A DNA stretch of 5,688 bases, from positions 1 to 5,688 of the forward strand of contig JADHLS010000404.1 in assembly GCA_016780605.1 (NCBI GenBank), in the 5' to 3' direction. This DNA comes from Reyranella sp. (GTDB lineage Bacteria > Pseudomonadota > Alphaproteobacteria > Reyranellales > Reyranellaceae). Under the pieces are notes generated by a model. That model did no database searches. It was not told where the DNA came from and worked only from the letters and a program-made list of their open reading frames with translations. Of this stretch, positions 5,249 through 5,688 are shown one piece after another. Every line of letters begins with the position of its first letter. Position 1 is the first letter of the stretch. Both the position numbers and the translations under genes were made by a program.

Positions 5249-5688
5249 ATGCGCAGAGTTCTGCTTCGCTCCGCCGTCGCCGGCGTCATGGCGGCATCGT
5301 TCCTGGCCATCGCCCCGGCGGCTTTCGCCCAGGCCGTCATGTACAAGGCCGACCTCAAGGCGGCATCCGAGGTGCCGCCCGCTGACAGCAAGGGCACGGG
5401 CACGTTGCAGGCGACCTACGATCCCGCCAGCAAGAAGCTCACCTACACCGTGAACTACAAGGACCTGACGGGTCCCGCGACGGTCGCGCACTTCCACGGG
5501 CCGGCCGACGCCAAGACCAACGCCGGCGTCGTGGTCCCGGTGACCGGTGCCGTCACCAGCCCGATCAAGGGCGAGGCAACGCTGACCGACGCGCAGGCCA
5601 AGGACCTTGCCGATGGCAAGTGGTACTTCAACGTCCACACCGCCGCCAACAAGGGTGTCGAGATCCGCGGCCAGGTGATGAAGGGGAT
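5249..5688 (+). CDS. CHRD-domain secreted protein, 3' end cut by the window
   Basis: A frame of 146 complete codons that runs off the right edge without a stop. Start ATG 5249 has an excellent Shine-Dalgarno (AAGGGAGGT, 5234-5242) seven bases upstream. The signal peptide spans residues 1-27 (RRVLLRS, hydrophobic core, APAAFA before Q28). The mature part is one CHRD domain: YKADLKAASEVPPADSKGTGTLQATYD (32-58), LTYTVNYKDLTGPATVAHFHGPA (64-86) with the typical His81/His83, VVVPVTG (94-100), and the closing WYFNVHTAANKGVEIRGQV (125-143). The domain is finished at the edge, so only a few residues and the stop should be missing. CHRD was named from chordin, but its bacterial function is not known; export to the periplasm or outside is inferred from the signal peptide. 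It follows the sigma gene by 88 bases on the same strand. No GAATCC-N16-CGTC module is seen ahead of it, so control by that sigma factor is not shown. Confidence 0.88.
   Translation, partial: MRRVLLRSAVAGVMAASFLAIAPAAFAQAVMYKADLKAASEVPPADSKGTGTLQATYDPASKKLTYTVNYKDLTGPATVAHFHGPADAKTNAGVVVPVTGAVTSPIKGEATLTDAQAKDLADGKWYFNVHTAANKGVEIRGQVMKG

Noticed and set aside
1..5688. tRNA, rRNA, CRISPR array, insertion sequence or prophage features
   Set aside because: No cloverleaf-like region, direct repeat array, transposase or integrase motif, or terminal repeat pair was seen in reading the window.

Overview
The window reads as chromosomal DNA of a high-GC bacterium, most likely an alphaproteobacterium. 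Most of it has strong G/C bias at third codon positions (45 of 60 bases are G+C at 1441-1500, 47 of 60 at 4501-4560). It also carries an IalB-like secreted protein, a family typical of Rhizobiales and relatives. Genus cannot be read from the sequence. No tRNA, rRNA, CRISPR array or insertion sequence is visible.

Region 1 (1-1781): the 3' end of a DUF917-family gene (S-methyl-thiohydantoin desulfurase-like) runs by an ATGA overlap into a complete 512-residue hydantoinase/oxoprolinase-family gene. This is probably part of a catabolic operon for a cyclic amide or hydantoin-type compound.

Region 2 (1782-2710): a less GC-rich stretch (25 of 60 G+C at 2461-2520) with two small genes I cannot assign to families: a 101-residue protein and a 119-residue protein with three predicted membrane helices. 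Between them is a 217-base gap with a strong GC hairpin and a possible 40-codon reading frame that overlaps the membrane-protein start.

Region 3 (2711-3211): a secreted IalB-like protein with four cysteines. Its stop codon directly abuts the stop codon of the convergent gene.

Region 4 (3209-5160): a regulatory cassette. An ECF sigma factor with a C-terminal SnoaL-like domain (+ strand) is divergent from a two-gene minus-strand operon. That operon encodes a small dimeric alpha/beta-barrel-like protein and a DUF899 thioredoxin-like protein with a CPGC motif. The 115-base divergent gap holds the most striking signal in the window. The module GAATCCTTT-N13-CGTC occurs twice, once on each strand, symmetric about base 4232. 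Taking GAATCC as the -35 element, each copy has a 16-base spacer to a CGTC -10, which is classic ECF promoter geometry. I infer that the sigma factor drives its own gene and the divergent operon from a mirror-image pair of promoters.

Region 5 (5161-5688): a CHRD-domain secreted protein that is still open at the window edge, a few residues from its expected end.
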